Shown here piece by piece: positions 51,457-59,757 of a stretch of 64,000 bases of DNA. The DNA lies in assembly GCF_014699115.1 (NCBI RefSeq), contig NZ_JACXAD010000023.1, positions 1 through 64,000 of the forward strand, in the 5' to 3' direction. The notes under the pieces were generated by a model. It searched no databases. It worked only from the letters and a program-made list of their open reading frames with translations, and was not told the DNA's origin. Position numbers and translations under genes: made by a program. The number at the start of each line of letters is the position of its first letter. The first letter of the stretch is position 1. The DNA is from Hymenobacter montanus (GTDB taxonomy: Bacteria; Bacteroidota; Bacteroidia; Cytophagales; Hymenobacteraceae).

Positions 51457-52047
51457 ATGGCTTCCGTGCCTGCCTTTGCCGCTGCCGCCCGCGCCCTGCT
51501 CACCGATACGCTCAGCGGCGCTCCGTATCTGCCCGCCGCTGAGGTGGCCGACTTCGTGGCGGGGTGGACCAGAGAGCTACGCGTGCCGCGCCACGGCTTC
51601 CTGGTTTCGCCCGGTCAAACCGAGCAGTACCTGTACTTTGTGCACCACGGCACCCTGCGCATCTTTTACCCGACGGCGGATGAGGAAATCTGCGTGGGCT
51701 TCGTGCATCCGGGCAACCTGGTGTGCTCCTTTCCCTCGTTTGCCCTGGGCCGGCCGTCGGAGTACGCTATCCAGGCCTTGCGGGCGAGTGGACTGATTGC
51801 CATTGGCCGCCCCGCGTTTCAGGCCTGCCTGGACCGTAGTCCGGGCTTGGCCCGGCTCTGGCGTTTCGAGCTGGAAAAAACCCTGGTCGGCCGCATGGAA
51901 CACGAAATCGACCTGCTCCTGCCCGAGCCCGCCCAACGCCTCGAACGGCTGCGGCAGCGGAGCCCTCACATTTTTCAGACCGTGCCCAAGAAGTACCTGG
52001 CTTCCTACCTGCGGATGACGCCCGAAACGCTGAGCCGGCTCCGGTAA
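51457..52047 (+). CDS. Crp/Fnr-family transcriptional regulator
   Basis: 196 residues: a cyclic-nucleotide-binding-type beta-roll (about 25-125: LVSPGQTEQYLYFVHHGTLRIFY) and a short C-terminal winged-helix part. The recognition helix reads PETLSRL (E190, S193, R194); E-x-x-S-R is the FNR pattern that reads TTGAT half-sites. No N-terminal cysteine cluster is present, so it is not an iron-sulfur oxygen sensor. A perfect TTGATnnnnATCAA site lies 190 bp after its stop codon. Start ATG at 51457. Confidence 0.85.
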   Translation: MASVPAFAAAARALLTDTLSGAPYLPAAEVADFVAGWTRELRVPRHGFLVSPGQTEQYLYFVHHGTLRIFYPTADEEICVGFVHPGNLVCSFPSFALGRPSEYAIQALRASGLIAIGRPAFQACLDRSPGLARLWRFELEKTLVGRMEHEIDLLLPEPAQRLERLRQRSPHIFQTVPKKYLASYLRMTPETLSRLR

Positions 52048-52238
52048 GCGGTCAATCCTACTAAAATGTCCAAGGCCAGCCCTGCTCCTCGGACGTCCGC
52101 GGGGACGGACCGCAGGTCGCCATAGGCAAGCCGCTCGCTTCAGCCAACGATGGAGTTAGCGCTGCCCGCGAGCTGCCTCGGCTGCGCTCGGCATGACGGC
52201 TTAGACAGCATGCGTGCTTTGGCACGGGCACTTAAATA

Positions 52239-52252
52239 TTGATTTCAATCAA
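52239..52252. promoter_or_regulatory. Perfect FNR-type box
   Basis: TTGATTTCAATCAA matches the TTGAT-N4-ATCAA consensus exactly. It lies 46 bp before the DinB start and downstream of the Crp/Fnr gene. An outer imperfect repeat GGCAC...GGTGCC flanks it. Confidence 0.55.
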
Positions 52253-52298
52253 GGTGCCGGGACGATACCGCTCAGACCTTTGGTAAAAAATCAACGCT

Positions 52299-52913
52299 AT
52301 GACTACTACTGCTTTTCTCGCCGCGCTAAGCCAGGCTACCCGCCAGTTGCTCGCCACCGTGCACACCGAATTCGCGCCGCTGGAGCTATCTCAGCTCAAC
52401 CAGCAGCCCGCGCCAGCGGCCTGGAGCATCCTCGAGTGCCTCGAACACCTGAACCGCTACAGCCGCTACTACAACCCCCGCCTGGCGCAGGCCCTGGCGC
52501 AGCAGCCCGGCCCCACCGCCGAAGCGGCAGTAGGCTATAGCTGGCTGGGGCGGAAATTCATCGGTATGATGGCTCCTGGCAGCACCAAGAAAGCCAAGAC
52601 CCTAAAGCACATGAACCCCCAGGGCAGCCGCCTGGGCCGGGAAGTACTGGCCGAGTTTACGCAGCAGCAGGAGCACCTGCTGGACCTACTTGCCCGGGCT
52701 CAGCAAGCCGACCTCAACCGTAAAGCGGTGCCCGTAGAGTTTCTAAAGCTGCTAAGAATGCGGTTAGGCGAAGCCTTCGAGTTTGTCGTGCTGCACGAGC
52801 AGCGCCACGTTCAGCAAGCCTTACGAGCCAAGGCCAGCCTGCGAACCGAAGCAGCGCCGGGGGCTTACAACCAGGCAGCAGCACCGGAGCGCTGCGAGGC
52901 CACGGCCGCCTGA
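52299..52913 (+). CDS. DinB-family protein
   Basis: 204 residues, four-helix-bundle DinB/YfiT-like. Metal-binding histidines can be placed in LECLEHLNRY and in the H-E-Q-R-H motif near residue 165, completing the H...HxxxH triad. The family includes thiol-dependent S-transferases; the substrate here is unknown. The Ala-rich C-terminal tail is likely disordered. It has the FNR-type box upstream and a terminator downstream. Confidence 0.85.
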   Translation: MTTTAFLAALSQATRQLLATVHTEFAPLELSQLNQQPAPAAWSILECLEHLNRYSRYYNPRLAQALAQQPGPTAEAAVGYSWLGRKFIGMMAPGSTKKAKTLKHMNPQGSRLGREVLAEFTQQQEHLLDLLARAQQADLNRKAVPVEFLKLLRMRLGEAFEFVVLHEQRHVQQALRAKASLRTEAAPGAYNQAAAPERCEATAA

Positions 52914-53008
52914 TGGCGCCGTACTGGGCTAGCCTGGGCCAGCACGGATAAAAAATGGCACCCTGAGCTAGCTCTACCCGTGCTGGTTAGCATACCAGCC
53001 AGCTTCTA

Positions 53009-53046
53009 AGCCACCTTTCCCCGCGAGGGAGGTGGCTTTTCTTTTT
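53009..53046 (+). terminator. Terminator of the DinB gene
   Basis: AAGCCACC and GGTGGCTT with inner TCCC/GGGA pairing around CGCGA, followed by TTCTTTTTT. Confidence 0.8.
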
Positions 53047-53087
53047 TACCCAGCATCTTTGCCCTCCACTTGTTCGCTGCCGTCCAC

Positions 53088-53681
53088 ATGGATTTCTCTG
53101 CCCCCATTGTTCTCGAAAACAGCCGCGTCCGCCTGCGGCCCCTAGAAGTAGGTGATTTTGAAGCCCTCAAGACCGCGGCCTTCGACAAGGAGCTGTGGCG
53201 CTACACGCTCACCCGCGGCGACGATGCGGTGAGCCTTGCCGCCTACCTCCGCCAGGCCCTGGAGGCCCGCGAGCAGGGCCTGCGCTACCCCTTCACCATC
53301 GTCGACCGTGTTACGGGGCAACTGGCCGGGAGCACCAGCTACTACAACGTGCTCGAGGCCGACCAGCGCCTGAGCATCGGCTACACCTGGGTTGGCCGCG
53401 AGTTTCAGCGCACCGGCCTGAACCGGGCCTGCAAGCATCTGCTGCTGAGCCACGCCTTCGGCCAGCTGGGCTATGAGCGGGTGGAGCTGGAAACAGATTC
53501 CCGCAACCACCAGTCGCGCACGGCCATGGCCCGCATGGGCGCCACCGAGGAAGGCACGTTGCGCAGCCACCGCCTCACTCAAGGGGGCATCCGGCGCGAC
53601 ACCGTCATCTTCAGCATCATCAAGCCGGAGTGGTCGGAGCTGCGCCAGTCGGTTTTTCAGGAATATGAAGCCCGGGGCTGA
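53088..53681 (+). CDS. RimJ/RimL-type GNAT acetyltransferase
   Basis: 197 residues from ATG at 53088. The N-terminal SRVRLRPLEVGDFEAL is the typical RimJ/RimL opening. The YTWVGREFQRTGLNRACKHLL segment (about 103-123) is the acetyl-CoA-binding loop, and RVELETDSRNHQSRTAMARMGATEEG is the conserved C-terminal part with V-E-x-x-x-x-x-x-N-x-x-S-x-x-A-x-x-x-x-G. It probably acetylates a protein N-terminus or a small amine. Monocistronic; it begins just after the DinB terminator. Confidence 0.9.
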   Translation: MDFSAPIVLENSRVRLRPLEVGDFEALKTAAFDKELWRYTLTRGDDAVSLAAYLRQALEAREQGLRYPFTIVDRVTGQLAGSTSYYNVLEADQRLSIGYTWVGREFQRTGLNRACKHLLLSHAFGQLGYERVELETDSRNHQSRTAMARMGATEEGTLRSHRLTQGGIRRDTVIFSIIKPEWSELRQSVFQEYEARG

Positions 53682-53905
53682 ATTCAACAATCCACCAGCC
53701 CCGACCAGCCCCGGAAGGGTGCAGATCAATAGTGGCCTTGGTTAAAATTTTGGTAAAGAAATTAAACAGGCGACCCGGGCCGGGGCTCCTAATTAAAAGG
53801 GCTTCGTCGGCAAAGTCAAACTCGCTGTGCAACTCGAGCTGCTGCCAGCTCATGGGCCTACTTGCCTACCGAAACAGCTACGTTGCTATCGGGACGTGAC
53901 GCGCA

Positions 53906-54841
53906 TCACTTCTTGAGCAGCAGCTCCTGATTTTTAAAATCAAAAATCAAGGTGTAGTGATCGTAGAACAGCTTGTTGCCTATTACTCCCTCAAAAGACA
54001 CACCTGACTGCTTGGCGATGTCTTCCAGTGAATATGGGAACACTTTCAAGTAGTAGGCTTCTACTCCCGTGAATACTTGTCCGCCGACAGCTAAGCTGCC
54101 TTTCAGGGGAGCTCCAACGGAAACCGTCTCTTTTCCATCTGGCCCTGGGCCTTTGATTTCATGTAAGTCCGGCTCGTCCCCACGCTTCCCCGTGGCCTGT
54201 TGCCACTTCGCTTTGGTCAGTATCAAATCCAATTCGCTGGCTCCGCTGTCATAAAAGGCGCGTAGCGTGTCGGTTCCGTTGTACACGAGGGGCAGTACGA
54301 ATCGATACTGTTCGTACCGGGCCTTTATTTTTTTGGCGTCGGCGTAAGCCTTCGGAAGCGCCCCGCTCACCAGCGAAAGCTCGTTGCGGGGAAAGTCTAG
54401 AATCAATTTCTGATTTTCAAAGAAGTCAATCCCAATCAACCCTACGATTAGGGTGTCGCCTGTCAGGGACAGGTCTGTATTTTCCTGCAGCGCAAAAGGT
54501 TTTTGGTAGCGGTGGCCAAACAATGTGAATTTGAACAGTACTTTTTCAGGTGTCTGCTCCACGTAATCCTGGCCCGGCGTTAGTTTGCTGCGCATGGGTT
54601 TGTACAGGTAGCACTGATCTGCCCCCAGGTCTATTTGTAAAAAGCATTTCTTCTTCGGCAGCGAGGGGATGCGCACCGGAACCAGCAGCGCGGCTTTGTC
54701 ATACACACGACCGTTGAGGGTAGCTTTCCGCCATACAAACTTTTGCCTGATAAACGTTTGGCCCTGTGACCGAGGCGAGGCGATGACAAGTAGGTTCGCC
54801 GTTAGAAAAAAGAGGACGAGGAATTGGCTGGACAGTTTCAT
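53906..54841 (-). CDS. Two-lobed aspartyl-protease-like secreted protein
   Basis: 311 residues. The signal peptide (about 1-28) is followed by two similar lobes. Lobe 2 has the retropepsin-type D198-S-G-A and a matching GVIGNKLF (285-292); lobe 1 has D71-L-G-A-D and GLIGIDFF (134-141), so it keeps Asp and Gly but lacks the Ser/Thr. Each lobe ends in a strand of the form LIFDFKNQEL or LILDFPRNEL. The layout is pepsin-like, with one canonical and one altered half-site; activity is uncertain. It is divergent from a LytS-type kinase gene 286 bp away. Confidence 0.7.
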   Translation of the reverse strand: MKLSSQFLVLFFLTANLLVIASPRSQGQTFIRQKFVWRKATLNGRVYDKAALLVPVRIPSLPKKKCFLQIDLGADQCYLYKPMRSKLTPGQDYVEQTPEKVLFKFTLFGHRYQKPFALQENTDLSLTGDTLIVGLIGIDFFENQKLILDFPRNELSLVSGALPKAYADAKKIKARYEQYRFVLPLVYNGTDTLRAFYDSGASELDLILTKAKWQQATGKRGDEPDLHEIKGPGPDGKETVSVGAPLKGSLAVGGQVFTGVEAYYLKVFPYSLEDIAKQSGVSFEGVIGNKLFYDHYTLIFDFKNQELLLKK

Positions 54842-55126
54842 TTAAATCATTGGGGTGGGAAAAATGGCGGCAGTGCACGAGTGATGTCAAAGGAACAGCG
54901 GCGCACGAGGGGTTAAAAACAAAAAGGGCCACTGCCCAAGATTCCAGGGTGATTGGGGTTGCTTGCTGGACAAAGCAAGCTTACCCAGGAAAGCGTGGCT
55001 TTCGCCCCGGAGTTGGCGGGGTTGGTCCTGAAAGCGGGACCGCGTTTTCCGTAACTCCTATCTTTGACCGCTACTCAACGGCCCGCTGCGACGCTTGAAT
55101 AGGTCGACTAATGCCTTGAATGCCCG
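54842..55126. other. Divergent control region
   Basis: 285 bp between the protease-like gene and the kinase gene. No gene and no exact promoter box was seen. Confidence 0.4.
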
Positions 55127-56137
55127 ATGGACTTACGTATCGCTTCCTGGCTGAGTACCTCGCACAACAGCCGGGCCGTGTGGCACGCCACATTCTGGCT
55201 GTTATTGTTGGCCGCTGTTTCCTGGTCTATCCCAAACCGCCAGGGGGGGGCCTTCAGCGGCGTGGAAGAGACACTGGTATTTCTGGCCCTGGCCGCAATA
55301 GCAGTTTACCTTCATTTGTATCGGCTGCTCCCCTTGCTCTCCCAACAGCGCTACCTGCGCTATGCGGCGGCGGTCCTGCTGCTATTGGTACTGGGTGCCG
55401 CGGTTCTGTCTGGGGTTTTAACTCGCTTTTATGACGATGACACGTCTTACGTACAGCATTTGGTAAACATAGGGGCCCTGCTAGGCATTAGCGGCGGGCT
55501 GAAGCTCTATCGGCAAGATGTACAGCGCCAACTAACTGCGAAGGAGGCGCAGGCGCAGCAGCTACAAACAGAACTGAGCCTGCTGGTGGCGCAAGTGCAC
55601 CCGCATTTCCTCTTTAATACCCTCAATAATTTGTACGGACTGACCCTGCACGAGCCGGCTCGTGCGGCCGAAGTGGTGTTAAAACTTGCGGGACTCATGC
55701 GGTATATGCTAACGCAAACTCGGGGCGAGAAAACCGAACTGACCGGCGAAATACAGTTTCTGCAAGACTACCTGGCCCTGGAACGACTGCGCTTGCCGGA
55801 CGGGGCCGATATCCACTTCGCGGTAGAAGGTCCGTCGCAGGGGCGGCTGGTTCCGATGCTGCTGATTCCCTTTCTAGAAAATGGGTTCAAGCACGGGATA
55901 AACCAACTCGCCCACGGGCCCTACCTGCATGGATACCTTCGCACGGATGCCGACACACTGTATTTTTATCTGGAGAATAACAAGCCGGTGCACCCTCTAC
56001 CAGCTGACGTGACCAGAACGGCGACAGGGTTGGATAACGTGCGCCGACGTCTGGCCTTGGCTTATCCAGGTCGCCACCAGCTAACTATTGACGACCAACC
56101 GCACACGTTTACGGTACATCTGGCTATACAGCTATGA
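55127..56137 (+). CDS. LytS/YehU-type sensor histidine kinase
   Basis: 336 residues. Four membrane segments (about 21-37, 49-68, 78-98, 111-126) precede a coiled linker and the His_kinase domain with the phospho-acceptor H-P-H-F-L-F-N-T-L-N motif (from 158). The C-terminal ATPase part has N-box PFLENGFKHGI (about 248-258) but a short C-terminus without a clear second G-box, as is usual in this family. It senses an unknown signal at the membrane and phosphorylates the LytTR regulator whose start overlaps its stop by four bases. Confidence 0.92.
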   Translation: MDLRIASWLSTSHNSRAVWHATFWLLLLAAVSWSIPNRQGGAFSGVEETLVFLALAAIAVYLHLYRLLPLLSQQRYLRYAAAVLLLLVLGAAVLSGVLTRFYDDDTSYVQHLVNIGALLGISGGLKLYRQDVQRQLTAKEAQAQQLQTELSLLVAQVHPHFLFNTLNNLYGLTLHEPARAAEVVLKLAGLMRYMLTQTRGEKTELTGEIQFLQDYLALERLRLPDGADIHFAVEGPSQGRLVPMLLIPFLENGFKHGINQLAHGPYLHGYLRTDADTLYFYLENNKPVHPLPADVTRTATGLDNVRRRLALAYPGRHQLTIDDQPHTFTVHLAIQL

Positions 56138-56850
56138 AAATAAGGTGCTTGATAGTGGACGATGAGCCTATTGCCCGAACTATTTTGGCCGGCTACATCG
56201 CGCAACTCGATTTTTTGGAGTTAGCAGGCAAGTGTGCGAATGCTCTCGAGGCCCTGAATGTCTTGCGTCGCCAATCGGTGGATCTCGTCTTTCTGGATGT
56301 TCAGATGCCCGAGCTCTCGGGCTTAGATTTTCTCAAGACACTATCGAATCGTCCGCGGGTAGTGCTCACCACCGCCTTTGCCGATTATGCGCTGGCTAGT
56401 TACGACTATGGAGTAGTAGACTACTTACTGAAGCCAATCGCGTTTAGTCGGTTTTTGCAAGCAGTGAACAAGGCCCTGGGTACCGTCTCGCCGGTCGTTG
56501 CCGGAGGGTCAACCGCGCGCGAGCTAACCGCCAAGTTTATTTTCCTAAAGTCCGACAGGAGAATACATAAAATAGTGCTCACCGACATTTTGTATCTGGA
56601 GGGATACGGCAACTATGTACGGGTGCAAACCGACAGTCAGCTATTGGTCGTTTTAGAAAAGCTGTCTCAACTGGAAGAAACGCTGCGAGTAAACACTTTT
56701 GTGCGCGTACACAAATCCTTTATTGTGAATATTGAGCAGATAACGCTCTTGGATGGCAATACTATCTTCATAGGAAAGAAGCAAATCCCTATCAGTGCCT
56801 CGTACAAACCTAACATTGCCGTCATTCTGCAGCGCTACGGAATTAGCTAA
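56134..56850 (+). CDS. LytTR-family response regulator
   Basis: 238 residues. The receiver domain (about 1-120) has D9/D10 acidic residues, phospho-acceptor D55 (LVFLDVQMPE) and the conserved Lys in LLKPI. The LytTR DNA-binding domain (about 130-236) shows ILYLEGYGNYVRVQT and FVRVHKSFIVN. It should bind direct repeats at target promoters; the divergent protease-like gene is one candidate target. ATGA overlap with the kinase gene. Confidence 0.94.
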   Translation: MKIRCLIVDDEPIARTILAGYIAQLDFLELAGKCANALEALNVLRRQSVDLVFLDVQMPELSGLDFLKTLSNRPRVVLTTAFADYALASYDYGVVDYLLKPIAFSRFLQAVNKALGTVSPVVAGGSTARELTAKFIFLKSDRRIHKIVLTDILYLEGYGNYVRVQTDSQLLVVLEKLSQLEETLRVNTFVRVHKSFIVNIEQITLLDGNTIFIGKKQIPISASYKPNIAVILQRYGIS

Positions 56851-56893
56851 GCCTAAGTGCAGTTACCATTTAGCTGCACAAGTCTGCTGGTAG

Positions 56894-57136
56894 GTTGAGC
56901 TATTGGAAATAGCCGAACTTGAGTAAGGGCTTATTCGCAAGTGCACCCACACAGGGCTGGCTGCAACGTGGGCACGGGGCCAGGTGGAGGCCGCCGACAA
57001 GGTATATCGTAAAAAGCCGAGTCCATAGCCATCGTCGCCGACACACGCTGCCGCGAACAGCAACTGGGGCTGAACCAGATTGCTCAGTACCTACGCATCT
57101 GTAAAGTGACCCTCTGTAAATACCCGCCCCACTAGG
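56894..57136 (+). pseudogene. Relic of a serine recombinase (resolvase/invertase family)
   Basis: Reading one frame gives LLEIAELE, a stop, then GLIRKCTHTGLAATWARG. This matches the conserved IAEFERDLIRERTRAGLAAARARG region of resolvase-family recombinases. A frameshift later leads to the C-terminal HTH EQQLGLNQIAQYLRICKVTLCKY. The catalytic N-terminus is gone. It marks a decayed mobile element between the two-component pair and the AraC gene. Confidence 0.6.
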
Positions 57137-57142
57137 GCTTCG

Positions 57143-58189
57143 TCATGTACTGTCACCGCAAATCTGCCGTAAATAAGTCAACTGATTAAGCTTTGGACTC
57201 GATTCCTTAACGTGCTGTATTCTCTGTTTCCCGAGAGGACCTCTACCAAGGGCCCGGTGGCGATACTCCAGGGGAGTGAAGCCTTGCCGGATGCGGAAGA
57301 GTTTGACAAAGTGCGAAGGCGTGGCAAAGCCGAGCTGGTAAGCAATTTCCGAGACAGTGGCTTCGGTTTGCTTGAGCAGTACACAGGCTTCGAGCAACAG
57401 CATGTCCAGAATCATGTCCTTGGCCGTGCGGCCGCTGATTTGCTTGACGCAACGATTGAGGTGGTTGGGCGTCACGGCCAGCAAATCGGCGTACTCCGCC
57501 ACCGCCTTCTTGCGCAGAACGTGCTGCTGCAGCAGGCGCTTGAACTTGTGCATCAGCGTCTCGGCCGCCGAGGCCTGCTTGTGGTACAGCCAGGTGTTGA
57601 GGCTGCGGCTGTGCTTTTTGGCCGCCAGAAAGAAAGTGTACAGCAGCGTGGCCATGCTCGTGGCCTGGTCGGGGTGCGGGTGGTCGGCTTCGGCCTCCAG
57701 GCAACCCAATAAGTAGAACAGGTGATCGGCCGAGGCGCCCTCCGGCTGAAGCACGGGGCTGAACTCGGACTGAAAAACGGGCAGCTCGTCGAGCAACGCT
57801 TTGTTACTAAAGGGGTCGAGAAAATACTCCGCATCGAAAAGGCAGTAGTAGCCCTGCACTTCCACCGAAGCCGACTCGACGGCGGTGATGCGCCCGGCCG
57901 GGTGGCAAAAAATGCTGCCCGCTCCGAGCTTGTAGGTGTTTAGCCCATCCGTGCGCACAACATCACCCCGGCTCACCGCCATGATGCTGTAGAAGCTGGG
58001 CCGGTGCGGGGCAATGGGAAACCGCAGGTAGGGCCGGTCGGCTTCGAGCCGGGATATGAAGCAGAAGTTGGCCCGCGGAAACGGGCCGCCCCCGTGCACT
58101 TGCGCGAGAGCCTCCGCTTCGGCCGACGGCAGCTGCGTTTGCTGCGCCTGCATGAACGCGTTCGGGTCAAGTACTCGGATGGAACTCAT
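57143..58189 (-). CDS. AraC-family transcriptional regulator
   Basis: 348 residues: a cupin-like N-terminal sensing part (about 40-190: FSFYSIMAVSRGDVV-like segment and VQGYYCLFDAEYFL) and an AraC double HTH (about 240-340: VTPNHLNRCVKQISGRTAKDMI, then ATVSEIAYQLGFATPSHFVKLFRIRQGFTP). It lies 42 bp downstream of the MarR gene on the same strand, so both are probably one transcript. A role in controlling the adjacent export operon or a metabolic gene is possible but not shown. Confidence 0.88.
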   Translation of the reverse strand: MSSIRVLDPNAFMQAQQTQLPSAEAEALAQVHGGGPFPRANFCFISRLEADRPYLRFPIAPHRPSFYSIMAVSRGDVVRTDGLNTYKLGAGSIFCHPAGRITAVESASVEVQGYYCLFDAEYFLDPFSNKALLDELPVFQSEFSPVLQPEGASADHLFYLLGCLEAEADHPHPDQATSMATLLYTFFLAAKKHSRSLNTWLYHKQASAAETLMHKFKRLLQQHVLRKKAVAEYADLLAVTPNHLNRCVKQISGRTAKDMILDMLLLEACVLLKQTEATVSEIAYQLGFATPSHFVKLFRIRQGFTPLEYRHRALGRGPLGKQRIQHVKESSPKLNQLTYLRQICGDST

Positions 58190-58231
58190 GGCTGCGGTTG
58201 AAAAAGTGCGTGGAAACCAGGGCCGCCGGTT

Positions 58232-58891
58232 CTAGCCGTTGGCCGGGACGTCGGGCGCGGGGGGATTGGCATTGGGGGCGAAAAACTGGGTGGTGTGCAT
58301 GTCGTTCAGCGCGTGCAACAGCCGCAGCAGTTGGGCCCGGTCCGGCGCGGGCAAGGGGCCGAACAGGCGCTCGTTGAGCTGCCCCATGCGTTGTTGGGCT
58401 TCGGCGAGCACCCGCTGGCCCTCGGGCGTAAGCTGCAGGCGGCGGGTGCGGCGGTCGGTGCGGTCGGGCAAGTCCCGCAGCAGGCCGGCTTGCACCAGCC
58501 GCCGGGTTATTTCGGTCACGGTGCTCAATTCCAGCAGGTTGGTGTAAGCCACTTCCGTTTTGTTGGGGTTGCCGTGCAAGCCCACGGTCGCCAGCACGCC
58601 AAACTCGCGGGGGCTGCCAACGGGCAGGCCCGCCAGCACCTCAGCGGCGTAGCGGTGCGCAAATTGGCTCAGGCGGCCCAGCAAGGCACCCAGCTGGTAG
58701 TCCGGCGGCAGTGCATCGTAGTAGCGGGCCTGCGCCCGGTCCGCCGAAAACGGCTCAGCCGGGTCTGCGGCCGGGGCCTCGCGCTCGGCCAGCCAAGTGC
58801 CGAAATCCGCCAACGAAGGGCGGCGGGCAGCGCGGTCGTACTCGGCAAACCGGCCAATCAGATTCTGCAACAGGGAGTAGGAGGGTGTCAC
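58232..58891 (-). CDS. MarR-family transcriptional regulator
   Basis: 219 residues from the GTG at 58889-58891. Longer in-frame starts exist but would run through the divergent promoter into the ABC gene start. The winged helix is recognisable as SPREFGVLATVGLHGNPNKTEVAYTNLLELSTVTEITRRLVQAGLLRDLPDRTDRRTRRLQLTPEG, including the D-x-R-D/T-x-R-x wing. An N-terminal extension of about 90 residues precedes it. It probably represses the divergent export operon at the palindrome 58947-58962. Confidence 0.85.
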   Translation of the reverse strand: MTPSYSLLQNLIGRFAEYDRAARRPSLADFGTWLAEREAPAADPAEPFSADRAQARYYDALPPDYQLGALLGRLSQFAHRYAAEVLAGLPVGSPREFGVLATVGLHGNPNKTEVAYTNLLELSTVTEITRRLVQAGLLRDLPDRTDRRTRRLQLTPEGQRVLAEAQQRMGQLNERLFGPLPAPDRAQLLRLLHALNDMHTTQFFAPNANPPAPDVPANG

Positions 58892-58946
58892 GTTTGCGGC
58901 AATGTATAGGCCAAACCATGCAGCGCGTTGCGCGCCGTGGACCGAT

Positions 58947-58962
58947 GCTTTAATATTGAAGC
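58947..58962. promoter_or_regulatory. MarR-type operator between marR-like and ABC genes
   Basis: GCTTTAATATTGAAGC, a 16-bp palindrome with one mismatched pair, 14 bp before the ABC ATG and 55 bp before the MarR start. Size and AT-rich centre fit MarR sites. Confidence 0.5.
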
Positions 58963-58976
58963 AAATTAGTTTGGCA

Positions 58977-59723
58977 ATGGATAAAACGCAAGCTGCCTCC
59001 CCGCCCATGCCCGCCAACGCGGGCCGCGTCGTCGCCGAAGTGCGGGGCGCCTCCAAGGTATTTCAGAGCGGCGACACCAAAATCACGGCCTTGCACCCCA
59101 CTGACTTGGTGTTGCGCGCCGGGGAGCTGCTGCTCATCGTCGGGCCGTCGGGCTCGGGCAAGACCACCCTGCTCTCGCTGCTCGGCTGCGTGATTTACCC
59201 AAGTACGGGCGAGGTCATCGTGGACGGCACTAACGTCACCCACCTCGACGACCGCGCCCTGGCCAGGCTGCGGCTGCGCTCCATCGGCTTCGTGTTCCAG
59301 AGCTTTAACCTGGTAATGCCGCTGACGGCGGAAGAAAACGTGCTCATGCCCCTGCAGCTGCAGGGCGTACCCGCGGACGAGGCCCGCGACCGGGCGGCGC
59401 ACGCCCTGCAGCTGGTCAACATGAGCCACCGGCGCCACTCCCTGCCCCGGCAAATGTCGGGCGGCGAGCAGCAGCGCATCGCCATTGCCCGAGCCCTGGT
59501 CACCGAGCCCCCGCTCATGCTCTGCGACGAGCCCACGGCCGCCCTCGACCCCAAATCGGTGGACGTGGTGATGCAGGAGCTGCGCCAGCTCGCCCAACAA
59601 GGCAAGGCCCTGGCCGTGGTCACCCACGACATGCGCCTGGTGCCCTTCGCCGACCGCGTGGTGCAGGTGGCCAATGGGCAGGCCCAAGAGCAGTTGCCCG
59701 GCGCCGACCTGGACCACCACTAA
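58977..59723 (+). CDS. ABC transporter ATP-binding protein (LolD/MacB/DevA type)
   Basis: 248 residues from ATG at 58977. Walker A GPSGSGKT (56-63), the Q-loop in FVFQSFNLV, signature MSGGEQQRIAIARAL, Walker B LMLCDEPTAALD and the switch His in VVTHD are all intact. It is the first gene of a plus-strand operon that continues with an adaptor, a permease, an outer-membrane factor and a small exported protein, and it should power that exporter. Divergent from the MarR gene. Confidence 0.95.
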   Translation: MDKTQAASPPMPANAGRVVAEVRGASKVFQSGDTKITALHPTDLVLRAGELLLIVGPSGSGKTTLLSLLGCVIYPSTGEVIVDGTNVTHLDDRALARLRLRSIGFVFQSFNLVMPLTAEENVLMPLQLQGVPADEARDRAAHALQLVNMSHRRHSLPRQMSGGEQQRIAIARALVTEPPLMLCDEPTAALDPKSVDVVMQELRQLAQQGKALAVVTHDMRLVPFADRVVQVANGQAQEQLPGADLDHH

Positions 59724-59757
59724 CCGCTTCGCCTCCGTCGCTTAACGCGCTTTTCGT

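Noticed and set aside
53620..53853. 77-residue minus-strand frame after the GNAT gene
   Set aside because: It overlaps the GNAT 3' end and has no recognised motif; not enough support, though a small gene cannot be fully excluded.
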